DNA of 64,000 nucleotides from JALQTD01 sp965656785 (GCA_965656785.1 CBFHLY010000004.1:1-64000), one strand, 5' to 3'; numbered from the stretch's first letter, positions 24,569-34,714 are shown. Translations and numbers: made by a program. The notes: generated by a model not told the origin, from the sequence alone.

Positions 24569-25222
24569 ATGAGGTCTTTGCGTTTGTTTTGGTTGGTGTG
24601 TTTCGGAATGGCAACGACCTTGTCCTTGGGGCAAGTGCGACCAGTTGGTGCTCAGCCGACCGGGTCGGGAACGTCGGGAGGCGATCCGGGTAAGGAGGAG
24701 CGGTTGCTGTATGAATTCGGGAAGGTCCCGACCTTCGAAGATCATGACTTGGAGGCTGCTCGCAAGGAATCGGAATTGCCCATTCGATTCCCTGTTTTGC
24801 CCTTGTTTCAGGTGAGTTTGGATTTGCCTGGATACGTCGACCCCTTGCGCCGCATGAGCATGATCACGTTCGATGCGTTCGATGAGGAACTGGATGGCCG
24901 GTACAGCCATCCGGACCAATGGGCTGAAGACCTCGCGGCGAACGAATTCAACGGTGCGGAATACGGCTCCGAGAAGGTTCCTGTTTCGTTGACGACCACG
25001 ACTTCGGCGTCTGGCAAGCGGTTCTATCTGGCGAAATACCGCATGGAATTCGAGGGGGAGCGCTGGGAGCAGTGGCAAATCATCCACGCCGAGGCCGTTG
25101 AAGGAGGTGGAGTTCGTCTCATTAAAGTAGTCGCGCACTGGCCAACGGAGTTCGCGGACATGTGCCAGAAGGAAATGAGCTACTATTTGGACCAAAGCAG
25201 AATCAACCCCCGTAAGCGCTGA
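24569..25222 (+). CDS. secreted protein of unknown function
   Basis: 217 residues, not recognised. A signal peptide is visible (MRSLRLFWLVCFGMATTLSLGQ). The mature part is acidic, with a Gly/Ser/Thr stretch right after the cleavage site (TGSGTSGGDPGKEE) and a DUF-like core containing RFYLAKYRMEFEGERWEQW. It ends 3 bases before the start of the 2004-residue protein gene and shares its promoter, so the two probably work together outside the cell or in the envelope. Confidence 0.6.
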   Translation: MRSLRLFWLVCFGMATTLSLGQVRPVGAQPTGSGTSGGDPGKEERLLYEFGKVPTFEDHDLEAARKESELPIRFPVLPLFQVSLDLPGYVDPLRRMSMITFDAFDEELDGRYSHPDQWAEDLAANEFNGAEYGSEKVPVSLTTTTSASGKRFYLAKYRMEFEGERWEQWQIIHAEAVEGGGVRLIKVVAHWPTEFADMCQKEMSYYLDQSRINPRKR

Positions 25223-25225
25223 GTC

Positions 25226-28200
25226 ATGAAGCAGTTCGTTCCCATCCTGGTTCTGCTGGCGCTCGCCAATGCCGGAATCCTACTCGCTCAGCAGGTTGAC
25301 ACGCTCGATTTCGTCATCCAAGGCGAGGAGCTCATGTACGGTGATGGCAGCATCGACGCGGACAACGTCATCGTGGACGAAGCCATCAACTTCAGCTTGA
25401 GCGGCAACACGTCGTTCACCGCGAGCAACTTGGACGCGTGGGGCTTGAAAAACCAAGCGCCATCGGATTATGGAATGCCCAACTTGGGGTTCACGTTCGA
25501 TTTGCCGGGCATTGACCTGAGTCCCATCGGGGGCCCGAATTGGTCGTTGGGGACTTGGGGAATCGAAACGGTAGCCAATGCATACGCGGGCCTGGCCCTG
25601 ACAGCGCGCACTCACGTCGAGAATTCGGAGGTGCGGGTCGATTATCCTTTCGATCTGAGGGTGAAGATCCCGGCTTACAACCGAGGCGACTTGGTGACCA
25701 TTGAGGTGGAAGGGCGCCCGAAGGCAGAACGACAAAGTGATGCGTCGCGGTTCATAGATTTGGTGACCCCCAACCTGGAGAAATCCATTGAAAACGCCTT
25801 CGGGGTCGGAGCGGAAGTCGGATTGGACATTTACCTCGGTCCGTTCACGAACAACTCCGAATGGGGCTATCGCGTCATCGATTTCAACGTGCACGATGAA
25901 TGGACCGTAGTTCGGGCGGCTCCCGATGGCTTCTACGGCGGCCTGGGCATGATCGCCCGACCGGAGCTTTCTGCGTTGAATCACGAGCTGGTTTCCACCG
26001 CGTATGGCGCGGGCAATTCAGTGCTGGGGGCCACGGAGTCCGCCATCAACGAAGTGGCGAATTCCATCAATTCCGCCTTGCCGAGTTTCTCCTTCACGGC
26101 TTCTCCAGGGCCGTTGGATGGAGCGGTTGAATTCATCAACTGCTTCGTGGAACCGGATTTCGATTTGTCTTGGGATTTCAGTCCCTCTGTTCCGGGCGTG
26201 GAGTTCACGCAGTTCGAGTACCCGGAAATGGAGTTCCACATCGGTCCCTACGATGAATCGAACTTCAAGTTGGGAAGCAGCCCGGCCTTCTACTTCTACG
26301 AAGACGAGGACGGCGACACGCTGTATTATTCGAATTTGTGCATGAGCCAAATGCCGCTCCTCGAGAATTTTCCAGCCATTCGCATCCCCAACGGAAAGTC
26401 GCGCGCATCGAATACGCATCAGAGCCAAAAAACCGTCGGCCGCTTGCAGCGCTACAGAACGAAACCGAAAACAAAGAAAATCCCCGCATGGATGTTGCTG
26501 TGCTCGCCGACGATGCCCGAGGCATTCAGTGGGTTACTGCCCAGCGGATTCTCCAGTCCCATGTCGAGCGGTTTTCTGGGGGAAGCCTCAGGTCTAGACG
26601 ATTTGGTCGAGGGCATCAACGTGCCGACGTTTCCTTCTATGGTGTCTACGGCTCCTTGGTTCACCACTGCCCCGCAGCTCGACATTGAGGACATGTACGG
26701 CTTGAGTTTGACGCTTCGCAGTCCCCGGACCGAGCTCCTCGAAGTGCCGCGCATTGGGTCGGATTTTGGCCTGAGCGCTCGGACGACGAACAATTCGAGT
26801 TGGCTGGAGCTGCGGCACAACTACTTTGACACGTTCGAGGCGGTGCTGGAGCAATATTGCCCCATGCCGGTGTTGCCGACACCCCATTGCATTGCGCTTG
26901 CCGGCCTCGAAATGCGGAAGAGCGCGGACAACACGCTGTTGCAGCTTGCGGACTTGACGGACGAGGGCGGGAGAATCAGCATTTGGAAGTTGTCGACGGG
27001 CGGACTGGGGTTCTTGCAGAACGTGGTCAACGCCTTGGATGCGGCGAATTGTGCGACCGAGGCGGTCGGGTCGAACCCGCCGGGCATCAACAATTCCATC
27101 ATCAACTTTGCGAATTGGGGTTTGGCCAACCTGAGCGACCTCGAGCTGCTGAACATTTGGATGGAATACAACCTGTTCGACCTGGAGAACAAGTTCAGCA
27201 TCCAAAATGCCTTCAAGATCGATTACAACCCGGATGTTCAGTTGACGCTCGCCTTTACGGACAGCTTGGGCCAGCCGATTGCACGCGACGTGGTTCGAGC
27301 GGATGGGACCGTTTTGACCGACGTCACCTCGATTTCCCTCGCGCTGAATGAGGAGTTCCAGTTCCAGACCGAGTGCAATGACCACCGCGTGGAGTTCGTG
27401 CCTTCGCTGGCCATCTTGGATGACCCGGTCACCGTGCGTGGCGAAGACATTTTCGCGGACAGCTTGTACCTGAAGTTGTTCAACTTCGATGCGGGCATCG
27501 ATGGGGTTCAAATCATTCCCGGGTTTGGGTTCGATTTTCCCTGCACGGGAAGCATCGGCGAGTTCGCAACGAGCCTTGGTTCGTGCGCAGCCTACGCCAT
27601 CGAGAAGATCGGGTGCAAGGTATTGAGTTGGTTTGGCAAGAAGTGCAAAACCCGGACGAAGTGTAAAACGTGCAAGTACGGCTTCCCTGGACTGCGGACC
27701 CCTTCGTGGAGCATCGCAAAAAACGTCGGGCGCATCGGAATCGATCGCGCCTACAACGTGGGCACCACCTCCCTCGAATACGCACCGGAGACGACGTATC
27801 AATTGAACGAAACAGCCATCTACCAGTTCGTTCAAGGTGCTGAGTTCATGCAAGCGCCCACGACGTTCGATCCCATCGTCATGGAAGCTCGGTTGTTCGG
27901 CCTGCGTGGGGTAGAAGTGCGTCGGTGGGCGGACGAATTCGTCGGAGAGAACGGCAACATCCGGGTGGATGCGGAAATCAATGGCATTTCCGATCCGATT
28001 CTGGTTTCTTTTGAGGAAGTTTCAACGGGCGACAGCGCACTCGCACTGCAACAGTACATGAGTGACGCACAATCCATCTTGGTCCGCCAAGGGCGCTACC
28101 AAAACTTCAGCCTGTCCAATTCCGCCGGATGCCCCGCAGACCGCCTCGAAGAGGGCGCTGGTCCCAGTACGCTTGATCGGTACCAAGTCGTGGCGTACAT

Positions 28201-31200
28201 CCCTGCCGAAGAGGCGAACTGGTGCAGCGACGTGGACAACGACAAATGCAACGACTGCAACAGCGGCTCGTACGATCCGGCCAACGATGGGCAAGACAGC
28301 GACGGCGATGGGCTGTGCGACTACGGGGATCCGGATGACGACAACGACGGCATCGAGGACGCGAACGATGGATTTCCTTACAATGCGACCTTGTGCGGTG
28401 ACAAGAACAACGATGGTTGCGACGATTGCGATCAAGCCGAGGACTACGATGGCGACGGGCTGTGCGACAGTTCAGCAGCGGAGCTCGATCGCGACAACGA
28501 TGGACGTTCCGATGAGTTGGAGTCGGCCTTGGGTGGCACAGCTGACCTGCAAGACCCCCGGCACTGCGGGGACGCGGACGGTGACGGTTGCGACGACTGC
28601 ACGGTCGCATTCGATGCGTGGTGGGAAGTGCACGGTCTGGGGGCGGAATTCGATGCGGCCTCTCCGGGTACAGCGATTCGACCGGATTTGGCGGGACTCG
28701 AGGGCTTCGCTCAGCCCAGCAACGACGGTCCCGACTTTGACCAAGATGGCTTATGCGATTCCGGCGATCCCGATGACGACAACGATGGCGTGACCGACGC
28801 GGAAGACGCTTCCCCGTTCAACCCTTCGCATTGCATCGATTCGGACGGCGACGGATGCAACGACTGCCGCGCCCACTGGTTGATTTACGTGGAGTCACGT
28901 CACGGAACGTGGGTGGGTGATCAGCTCACGGATTCGGAATTTGCCGCGGCTTGGGGGGATTTGGATTCTTTGGTGTTGCCCAATTTGGACGACCTGTTCA
29001 ACGGGGCTTACGCGGATGCTGCGAACGATGGAACCGGCGATTTCGATCAAGATGGCATTTGCGATGAGCAAGACGAGGACGTGGATTCGGACGGAGTGCC
29101 GAATGCGCTCGACGCTCCACTGGGGAACTTATCGTCGTCGTTTGATGCCACGCGAGACAGCTTGCAGTGCGCTGATGTGGACCAGGATTTGTGCGACGAT
29201 TGCGCCTTGGGCTTGGGCGCGGATCCTGCGAACGACGGGGCCGACTTCGACGGCGATGGCCTGTGCGACCGGGGCGATCCCGATGACGACAACGACGGTG
29301 TGCTGGATGAAGACGACATTGCCCCAAAAGACTCCTTGCGCTGCACGGACGTGGACCTCGATGGGTGCGACGATTGCGCTTCGGGCACATTCGATCCGCT
29401 GCGCGATGGCCCCAACTTCGATTGGGTCGCGTCGTTGACGAACTCCGACTACGCGGCAGGCGTTGCCGACAGCTTGGCGGATTATTATTTGGAAGTGTGG
29501 AACGCATCATCCAATGAACGCCTCGATAGCATCCGATTCCAATGGGTGAATACCGGCGTTCCCGGTGAAGGCTACTGGCGTGACGTGGCCGGCTGGGTCA
29601 CCAACGAGAACGGCGACTTCACTCCAGAAGGGGGGGCGACTGGCGCCCTCAATGAGTGGTCTGTGGGCGGCATCACGTTTCGGTTGGACACGGTAGACGC
29701 TGGGGATCACGACAGCGATGGCGATGGCGTTCCGGAAACGCTCTTGGTTACAGAGCACTTGCGCCCGTTGGACGGAGACCCCGTGGTGCATGCCATTGAA
29801 TCAGTGGACAGTTTGCCGTCCGGTTCCGCGTATTCCAGCTGTTTGGGCTTCATTGGCATCATCGTGCCCGAGGACGAGTCCATGGATCCGGATACCCTGT
29901 GCGGCATGGGTCGGCGCATCAGCCGCGTACTCAACACCACGCCGATGAAGGGCTTGTTCGTGCGCTACACGGCGTGGAGCGGGGGGGCGGGGTCCGACGT
30001 GACCGAGCAATACAACGCCTACGATGGGGTGCACTCGACCGCGGGTACGGAAATCATCCATTGGTTTGAAACGGACCAAATCCCGACCGTCGACAGCCTC
30101 ACGTCCACCATCGATACCCTCGTCGTGGTCTCCGGCGACTACCTTGTGCAAATCCGCGAAATCCCGCTGGACGTAAACGATTACGACGCTTCTACGTGCC
30201 TCGATCACGATGGTGACGGCTGCGACGATTGCGAATACAACTTCAACATGGGGCTGTTTTACGAGGTTCCCGACGTGACTCCGGTGAGCGGAGGCTACTG
30301 GGATGAAGCAAACGACGGTCCCGATTACGACGGCGACGGTCTGTGCGATGAAGGCGATGATGACGACGACAACGACGGTGTTCTTGATGCGAATGAGGTT
30401 CCCGGAGAGTCGCAGAACCCGGCCGCTTGCGGCGACAGCGATGGCGACACGTGCGACGATTGCGAGGCGGCCTTCGGGTTGTGGTGGGCCGATCACGGCA
30501 CGGGCTCGCCTTTCAATGCGGCCGATCCCGGCGTTGCCCTGACCCCCGACAGCGTCTTCTTCCAGCCGGCGCACGACGGCCCGGACTACGACGGCGATGG
30601 CCTGTGCGATGAAGGCGATGACGACGACGACAACGACGGCGTCCTCGATGAGAACGAGGCTCCAGGGGAGGTGATGAATCCAGCCGCGTGTGGGGACAGT
30701 GACGGCGACACGTGCGACGATTGTGAAGCGGAATTTGGCCTGTGGTGGGATGCGAACGGTTCTGGAGAAGCCTTCGATGCGGCGGATCCGGGGCAGCCGA
30801 TCGACCCCGCGGCTTCCTTCCAACAACCCGAGGCTGACGGAACGGACACCGATGCGGACGGCTTGTGCGATGACGGTGACCAGTGTTCCGATGTGACCGC
30901 AGCGAACTGGGGCGATGCCGCGAACGGAGCGTGTTATTACGAGCCGACCGTGACCACCGGTTTGTCTTCGAGCGTGACGGAGTCAGCGGCGACCCTGTCT
31001 GGAACCCTCGTGTCAACGGGTGATGCACCGATTAGCGCGCGCGGATTCCGTTACGGCACCAACGCGGACTTGACAAGCGGAGCCAGCGCGGTTGCGGGAA
31101 CCCAATTGGGAACTGAGATCACCGTTGATTTGACGGGCCTGAGCTCGGGAACGACTTACTACTATCAGGTCTTCGGCACCAATGCGGCGGGAACCGCCTA

Positions 31201-31240
31201 TGGAGCTGTTGAGCAATTCACAACGGACATGCCGAATTGA
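25226..31240 (+). CDS. giant exported protein with Cys-containing thrombospondin-type-3-like repeats and a C-terminal FN3-like domain
   Basis: 2004 residues with signal peptide (MKQFVPILVLLALANAGILLAQ). Residues about 25-950 are unrecognised, with a Cys/Lys-rich patch (KKCKTRTKCKTCKYG). From about 990 to 1900 come Asp-rich Ca-binding repeats, in pairs: a CxDxDGDGCDDC half and an NDGPDYDGDGLCDxGDPDDDNDG half; the Cys pairs are unusual for type 3 repeats. A non-repeat insert of about 250 residues lies in the middle (about 1400-1650). The last 95 residues look like a fibronectin type III domain (TTGLSSSVTESAATLSG, TTYYYQVFGTNAAGTAYG). No T9SS signal or sorting motif is seen at the end. Confidence 0.75.
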   Translation: MKQFVPILVLLALANAGILLAQQVDTLDFVIQGEELMYGDGSIDADNVIVDEAINFSLSGNTSFTASNLDAWGLKNQAPSDYGMPNLGFTFDLPGIDLSPIGGPNWSLGTWGIETVANAYAGLALTARTHVENSEVRVDYPFDLRVKIPAYNRGDLVTIEVEGRPKAERQSDASRFIDLVTPNLEKSIENAFGVGAEVGLDIYLGPFTNNSEWGYRVIDFNVHDEWTVVRAAPDGFYGGLGMIARPELSALNHELVSTAYGAGNSVLGATESAINEVANSINSALPSFSFTASPGPLDGAVEFINCFVEPDFDLSWDFSPSVPGVEFTQFEYPEMEFHIGPYDESNFKLGSSPAFYFYEDEDGDTLYYSNLCMSQMPLLENFPAIRIPNGKSRASNTHQSQKTVGRLQRYRTKPKTKKIPAWMLLCSPTMPEAFSGLLPSGFSSPMSSGFLGEASGLDDLVEGINVPTFPSMVSTAPWFTTAPQLDIEDMYGLSLTLRSPRTELLEVPRIGSDFGLSARTTNNSSWLELRHNYFDTFEAVLEQYCPMPVLPTPHCIALAGLEMRKSADNTLLQLADLTDEGGRISIWKLSTGGLGFLQNVVNALDAANCATEAVGSNPPGINNSIINFANWGLANLSDLELLNIWMEYNLFDLENKFSIQNAFKIDYNPDVQLTLAFTDSLGQPIARDVVRADGTVLTDVTSISLALNEEFQFQTECNDHRVEFVPSLAILDDPVTVRGEDIFADSLYLKLFNFDAGIDGVQIIPGFGFDFPCTGSIGEFATSLGSCAAYAIEKIGCKVLSWFGKKCKTRTKCKTCKYGFPGLRTPSWSIAKNVGRIGIDRAYNVGTTSLEYAPETTYQLNETAIYQFVQGAEFMQAPTTFDPIVMEARLFGLRGVEVRRWADEFVGENGNIRVDAEINGISDPILVSFEEVSTGDSALALQQYMSDAQSILVRQGRYQNFSLSNSAGCPADRLEEGAGPSTLDRYQVVAYIPAEEANWCSDVDNDKCNDCNSGSYDPANDGQDSDGDGLCDYGDPDDDNDGIEDANDGFPYNATLCGDKNNDGCDDCDQAEDYDGDGLCDSSAAELDRDNDGRSDELESALGGTADLQDPRHCGDADGDGCDDCTVAFDAWWEVHGLGAEFDAASPGTAIRPDLAGLEGFAQPSNDGPDFDQDGLCDSGDPDDDNDGVTDAEDASPFNPSHCIDSDGDGCNDCRAHWLIYVESRHGTWVGDQLTDSEFAAAWGDLDSLVLPNLDDLFNGAYADAANDGTGDFDQDGICDEQDEDVDSDGVPNALDAPLGNLSSSFDATRDSLQCADVDQDLCDDCALGLGADPANDGADFDGDGLCDRGDPDDDNDGVLDEDDIAPKDSLRCTDVDLDGCDDCASGTFDPLRDGPNFDWVASLTNSDYAAGVADSLADYYLEVWNASSNERLDSIRFQWVNTGVPGEGYWRDVAGWVTNENGDFTPEGGATGALNEWSVGGITFRLDTVDAGDHDSDGDGVPETLLVTEHLRPLDGDPVVHAIESVDSLPSGSAYSSCLGFIGIIVPEDESMDPDTLCGMGRRISRVLNTTPMKGLFVRYTAWSGGAGSDVTEQYNAYDGVHSTAGTEIIHWFETDQIPTVDSLTSTIDTLVVVSGDYLVQIREIPLDVNDYDASTCLDHDGDGCDDCEYNFNMGLFYEVPDVTPVSGGYWDEANDGPDYDGDGLCDEGDDDDDNDGVLDANEVPGESQNPAACGDSDGDTCDDCEAAFGLWWADHGTGSPFNAADPGVALTPDSVFFQPAHDGPDYDGDGLCDEGDDDDDNDGVLDENEAPGEVMNPAACGDSDGDTCDDCEAEFGLWWDANGSGEAFDAADPGQPIDPAASFQQPEADGTDTDADGLCDDGDQCSDVTAANWGDAANGACYYEPTVTTGLSSSVTESAATLSGTLVSTGDAPISARGFRYGTNADLTSGASAVAGTQLGTEITVDLTGLSSGTTYYYQVFGTNAAGTAYGAVEQFTTDMPN
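30314..30835 (+). repeat. tandem duplication of a 261-base coding unit
   Basis: Units 30314-30574 and 30575-30835 each code 87 residues starting DGPDYDGDGLCDEGD. They share most residues, including the WW pair and the CDDC motif, and most bases; differences are largely third positions and the segment after WW. A diverged third start follows at 30836. Confidence 0.8.
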
Positions 31241-31285
31241 TTCCATACCTCGCACGGGGTATCTTGGCGCGACAAATCGTTGACC

Positions 31286-34200
31286 ATGAGAATCCCGTTC
31301 CTGTTGGTTGTGCTGTGCGCGACCGCATTTGGCCTGAAGGCACAAGACACCACGTGGGTGCAAACGTACACGTGGGAAGCCCAAAACAACCCCGCGACCG
31401 CCTACGACAGTCCCGGTCGTCGGTGGTTTGAATTTCCCGCTTCGGACAACGGGCAATCGTACTCGAAGGTGCTGATGTACCATACGTTGAAGTGTTTCGA
31501 GGACGGCACGGCGGGTGGTTTGGGCTTTCCTTGCGGCGAGTGGGATTACCTGACGTATTCGTATGTGTTCGATCACACGGGGGTGCTCGACAGCAGCCTA
31601 TTCTCGGTGCCGAAGTGGAAGATCAACGCGCTCGATTTCGAAACGGATTCGCTCTTGCTTGCGCCCACGAACGGCACCGCCGACACGGTGCGGTACGCGT
31701 TCCAGCACCCGACCATGAACGGAGCTGAAGCCCTGTTTTCGGGCAGCTCGAACCCCGAACAGCCCGGGGCGCCGTTCTCCACGGGCGCCGGACGTGCGCA
31801 GTGGCTTTGGACGGCAGGTGAGCTCGTTGCGATGCAGTTGCCGGCCGGCCCCATCGACGGATTTTATTTGCCGTGGGATGCCGACTTGATCCCCGACACG
31901 CGGGTTCAGGTGCGCCTTGCCCACGCGCTCGCCGACACGCTGGCCGGTTTCGTGGATGCGGATTGGGCGACGGTTTACACGGGCTTGGCGGCGAATGGGA
32001 CGAGTTATTGGGCGTTCGATGCGCCGTGGACGTGGGATGGCGCTTCGCCGGTGGTCGTGGATTGCATTTGGGATGGCGCGGGGTGGGACGCCACGGGGTT
32101 TTGGGCCACGGAATCGGCTGAAGGCCAAACCTGGACCGCCTCCGCCGCCGGCAACTACGTGGCCCTCAACGGCGGCGACCACGTTGAAATCGCCCCCGTC
32201 GCCTTTTCGGACTTGAACGACCAAGTCACGGTCGAATGCTGGCAGCGCGGCACGCCCGAATTCCAACCCGAGAACAACTGCATCTTCGAAGGCCACAACG
32301 CAGCGGGCCAACGCGAGCTCAACGTGCACCTCCCTTGGTCGAACGGCCGCGTCTACTGGGACGCGGGCTACGACGGCGGCTATGATCGCATCGACGCGGC
32401 GGCCGGCGAAGCCGACTACGAAGGGCAATGGAATCACTGGGCGTTCACGAAGGACGCCGTGGCAGGCACGATGGCGGTTTACCTGAACGGCGAACTCTGG
32501 CACTCCGGAACGGAAAAGGACAACCCCTTCGGGGAAGTGGTGCGGTTCGTGCTCGGTTCGAATTCGTTTTCGACGAGCAATTTCTACCGCGGGGATTTGG
32601 AGGAGTTTCGGGTGTGGACGGTGGCCCTCGACGAGGCGACCATCGACGCGTGGAAGGCCGCGACCGATTTGGCGGGCCACCCGGCGCTGGCGGACCTCGC
32701 GGTGCACGAATCGTTCGACGCACCCAACGGTTCCCCGGCCGATGAGGGCTGGTTGCACGGCGATGCCGACCGCCAGCAGCACCTCGGCGCGGAGGCCTTC
32801 CTGAATGCCGGTCCCTACGCCACACAGGTCAAGCCATCGTTCGGCTGGGCGACGGGCGCGGCGTACGGCGAGCCCGCGTCGTACACCGTGGACGTCCTCG
32901 ATCCGATCGCGCCCGTGAGCGTGTCGGAGTGGGCGGCGGTGGGGAATTCGGCGCAGTGGGTGGATTTGGCCTACGGCTATCCCGTGGAAACCCAAATCAC
33001 GACCCGCACCCCCGACGGGGAAATCCTCGCCACCGCGCCCATGCTCGGTGAAATCACGCCCTACGTGAACGAGGAAGTGACCTATTACGGCGCGCCCTTC
33101 GAAGTGGTCGATCGCTATGAACTCGCCCGCTACATCACGCCCTACGGCATCAACCTGACCCTCGACGACGACGGCTGGACGTGGGTGGTGGACGTGACGG
33201 ACTACCTGCCGCTCCTGCGCGATAGCGTCGAACTCGAGGCCGGAAACTGGCAGGAGTTGCTGGACTTGAAGTTCGCGTTCATCCACGGCACGCCGCCGCG
33301 CGATGTGAAGCGCGTGGAATCGTTTTGGCATGGCACCATCAACTTGAACACCTTCGATGACCAAATCGTCGAGCACACCTTCACGCCCGCCGCGGACGAA
33401 AGCATGTTCCGGCTCGTGACCCGCGCCAGCGGCCACGGCTTCGGCAGCGGTAACAACTGCGGCGAGTTTTGCAACAACCTGCACACGGTGGAAGTGAACG
33501 GCGAGCCGCAATGGACGTGGCAAATCATGCGCGAGTGCGCCGACAATCCGCTCTACCCGCAAGGCGGCACGTGGATTTACGACCGCGCGGGCTGGTGCCC
33601 CGGCGACCTCGTGGACACGCGGACCTTCGAGCTGACGCCGTTGCTCACGCCGGGCGAGCCCTTCGACGTGGATTACGACATCCAGTGGGATCCGGATGGC
33701 AACTACCGGATGGAAGGCCAAATCATCGCCTACGGCCCACCCAACATGCAGGCCGATGCCGAAATCGCCGAAATCCTTTCCCCGACGGACTTCAAGCTCC
33801 GGAGCCGGGTGAACCCGGTTTGCGAGTCGCCCGAAGTGGTGTTGCGCAACAACGGGTCGGCGCCGTTGACGGCCTGCACCTTCACCTACGGCATCTTGGG
33901 CGGCGTCGAGCAGACTTTTGAATGGACGGGCGAACTCGGGTTCCTCGAAACCGAGGCGGTGGCTTTGCCGTTCGACGATCCCATGTTCCACGAAGGCGGC
34001 GACGACGAGCTCCTCACGTTCGAAGTGACGGTTACGGCCACCGGCGATGAAGAGCCCGGCAACAACACCGCCCGTTCCGATTTCCATCGCGTGCCGACGT
34101 GGGCGTACAACGATTTGGACGACAACCGCATCGTGGTGTGGACGAAGACGAACCTGTTTCCGATCGAGACGACGGTGGAGTTGACGGATGCGGTGGGGAA

Positions 34201-34714
34201 CGTGGTTTGGTCTCGGGGCTACAGCGAAGTCAACGCCACCGTCCGCGACACCATCGCGCTGAACCAAGGCTGCTACCGCTTCACGGTGAACGACAGCGGC
34301 GACGACGGCATGAGCTTTTGGGCGAACAACGACGGGGCGGGGTACGTCCGCTTGAAGAAAGTGGCCAGCGGCAACTTCATCGTGTTCGAACCCGATTTTG
34401 GCAAGTCGATTTCGCAGGCGTTCTTCTTCCAAACCAACGTCGTGTCGGTCGACGAGCCCGAAGTGGCCTTGAATCCGCAGGTCCGCGCCTTCCCGAATCC
34501 GACAACGGACAGGGTGCAGGTGCAGTGGGATGCGATGTTCCAACCGGATTGGTACGTGCTGCGGGACGTGCGAGGGGGCCTGGTTCGGGAAGGAACGGTT
34601 CGTCCTGGCGATTCGGGGTTGACGTTGCCGGTTTCAGGACTTGCGCCCGGGACGTACCACATCGAAGTGGTGGGGGCTTCGGGTGGTGACGGCACGTGGA
34701 TCCAGGTGAATTGA
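31286..34714 (+). CDS. T9SS-exported peptide-N-glycosidase F-like protein interrupted by a LamG domain
   Basis: 1142 residues from ATG 31286, with signal peptide (ending AFGLKAQ). A PNGase F-like N-terminal strand carries PCGEWDYLTY (Asp87, matching the catalytic Asp of CDEWD in PNGase F). A LamG/concanavalin-like domain occupies about residues 288-475. The PNGase F pattern resumes with YELARYITPYG (about 610) and WVVDVTDYLPLL, then GNNCGEFCNNLHTVEVNG (Glu727 matches the second catalytic Glu) and YDRAGWCPG (about 765-773). The third catalytic Glu (of TETW) appears to be missing. A CARDB-like region follows, and the last 80 residues (FPNPTTDRVQV ... GLAPGTYHIEV) are a type A T9SS signal. Inferred role: release of N-glycans outside the cell, or glycan binding only. 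Confidence 0.85.
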   Translation: MRIPFLLVVLCATAFGLKAQDTTWVQTYTWEAQNNPATAYDSPGRRWFEFPASDNGQSYSKVLMYHTLKCFEDGTAGGLGFPCGEWDYLTYSYVFDHTGVLDSSLFSVPKWKINALDFETDSLLLAPTNGTADTVRYAFQHPTMNGAEALFSGSSNPEQPGAPFSTGAGRAQWLWTAGELVAMQLPAGPIDGFYLPWDADLIPDTRVQVRLAHALADTLAGFVDADWATVYTGLAANGTSYWAFDAPWTWDGASPVVVDCIWDGAGWDATGFWATESAEGQTWTASAAGNYVALNGGDHVEIAPVAFSDLNDQVTVECWQRGTPEFQPENNCIFEGHNAAGQRELNVHLPWSNGRVYWDAGYDGGYDRIDAAAGEADYEGQWNHWAFTKDAVAGTMAVYLNGELWHSGTEKDNPFGEVVRFVLGSNSFSTSNFYRGDLEEFRVWTVALDEATIDAWKAATDLAGHPALADLAVHESFDAPNGSPADEGWLHGDADRQQHLGAEAFLNAGPYATQVKPSFGWATGAAYGEPASYTVDVLDPIAPVSVSEWAAVGNSAQWVDLAYGYPVETQITTRTPDGEILATAPMLGEITPYVNEEVTYYGAPFEVVDRYELARYITPYGINLTLDDDGWTWVVDVTDYLPLLRDSVELEAGNWQELLDLKFAFIHGTPPRDVKRVESFWHGTINLNTFDDQIVEHTFTPAADESMFRLVTRASGHGFGSGNNCGEFCNNLHTVEVNGEPQWTWQIMRECADNPLYPQGGTWIYDRAGWCPGDLVDTRTFELTPLLTPGEPFDVDYDIQWDPDGNYRMEGQIIAYGPPNMQADAEIAEILSPTDFKLRSRVNPVCESPEVVLRNNGSAPLTACTFTYGILGGVEQTFEWTGELGFLETEAVALPFDDPMFHEGGDDELLTFEVTVTATGDEEPGNNTARSDFHRVPTWAYNDLDDNRIVVWTKTNLFPIETTVELTDAVGNVVWSRGYSEVNATVRDTIALNQGCYRFTVNDSGDDGMSFWANNDGAGYVRLKKVASGNFIVFEPDFGKSISQAFFFQTNVVSVDEPEVALNPQVRAFPNPTTDRVQVQWDAMFQPDWYVLRDVRGGLVREGTVRPGDSGLTLPVSGLAPGTYHIEVVGASGGDGTWIQVN

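Noticed and set aside
26380..26530. A basic, oddly composed stretch (KSRASNTHQSQKTVGRLQRY) in the giant protein suggested a frameshift
   Set aside because: The frame is uninterrupted and clear coding resumes on both sides in the same frame; other frames show no better sequence.
28200..30900. Regular GAC/GAT-rich repeats could look like a CRISPR or satellite array
   Set aside because: The repeats stay in frame inside one gene and code Asp-rich calcium-binding loops; spacing varies.
31598..34543. 981-codon minus-strand frame opposite the PNGase F-like gene
   Set aside because: Composition is a mirror of the GC-rich coding strand, with His/Arg/Val runs; the plus strand has clear domains and a T9SS signal.
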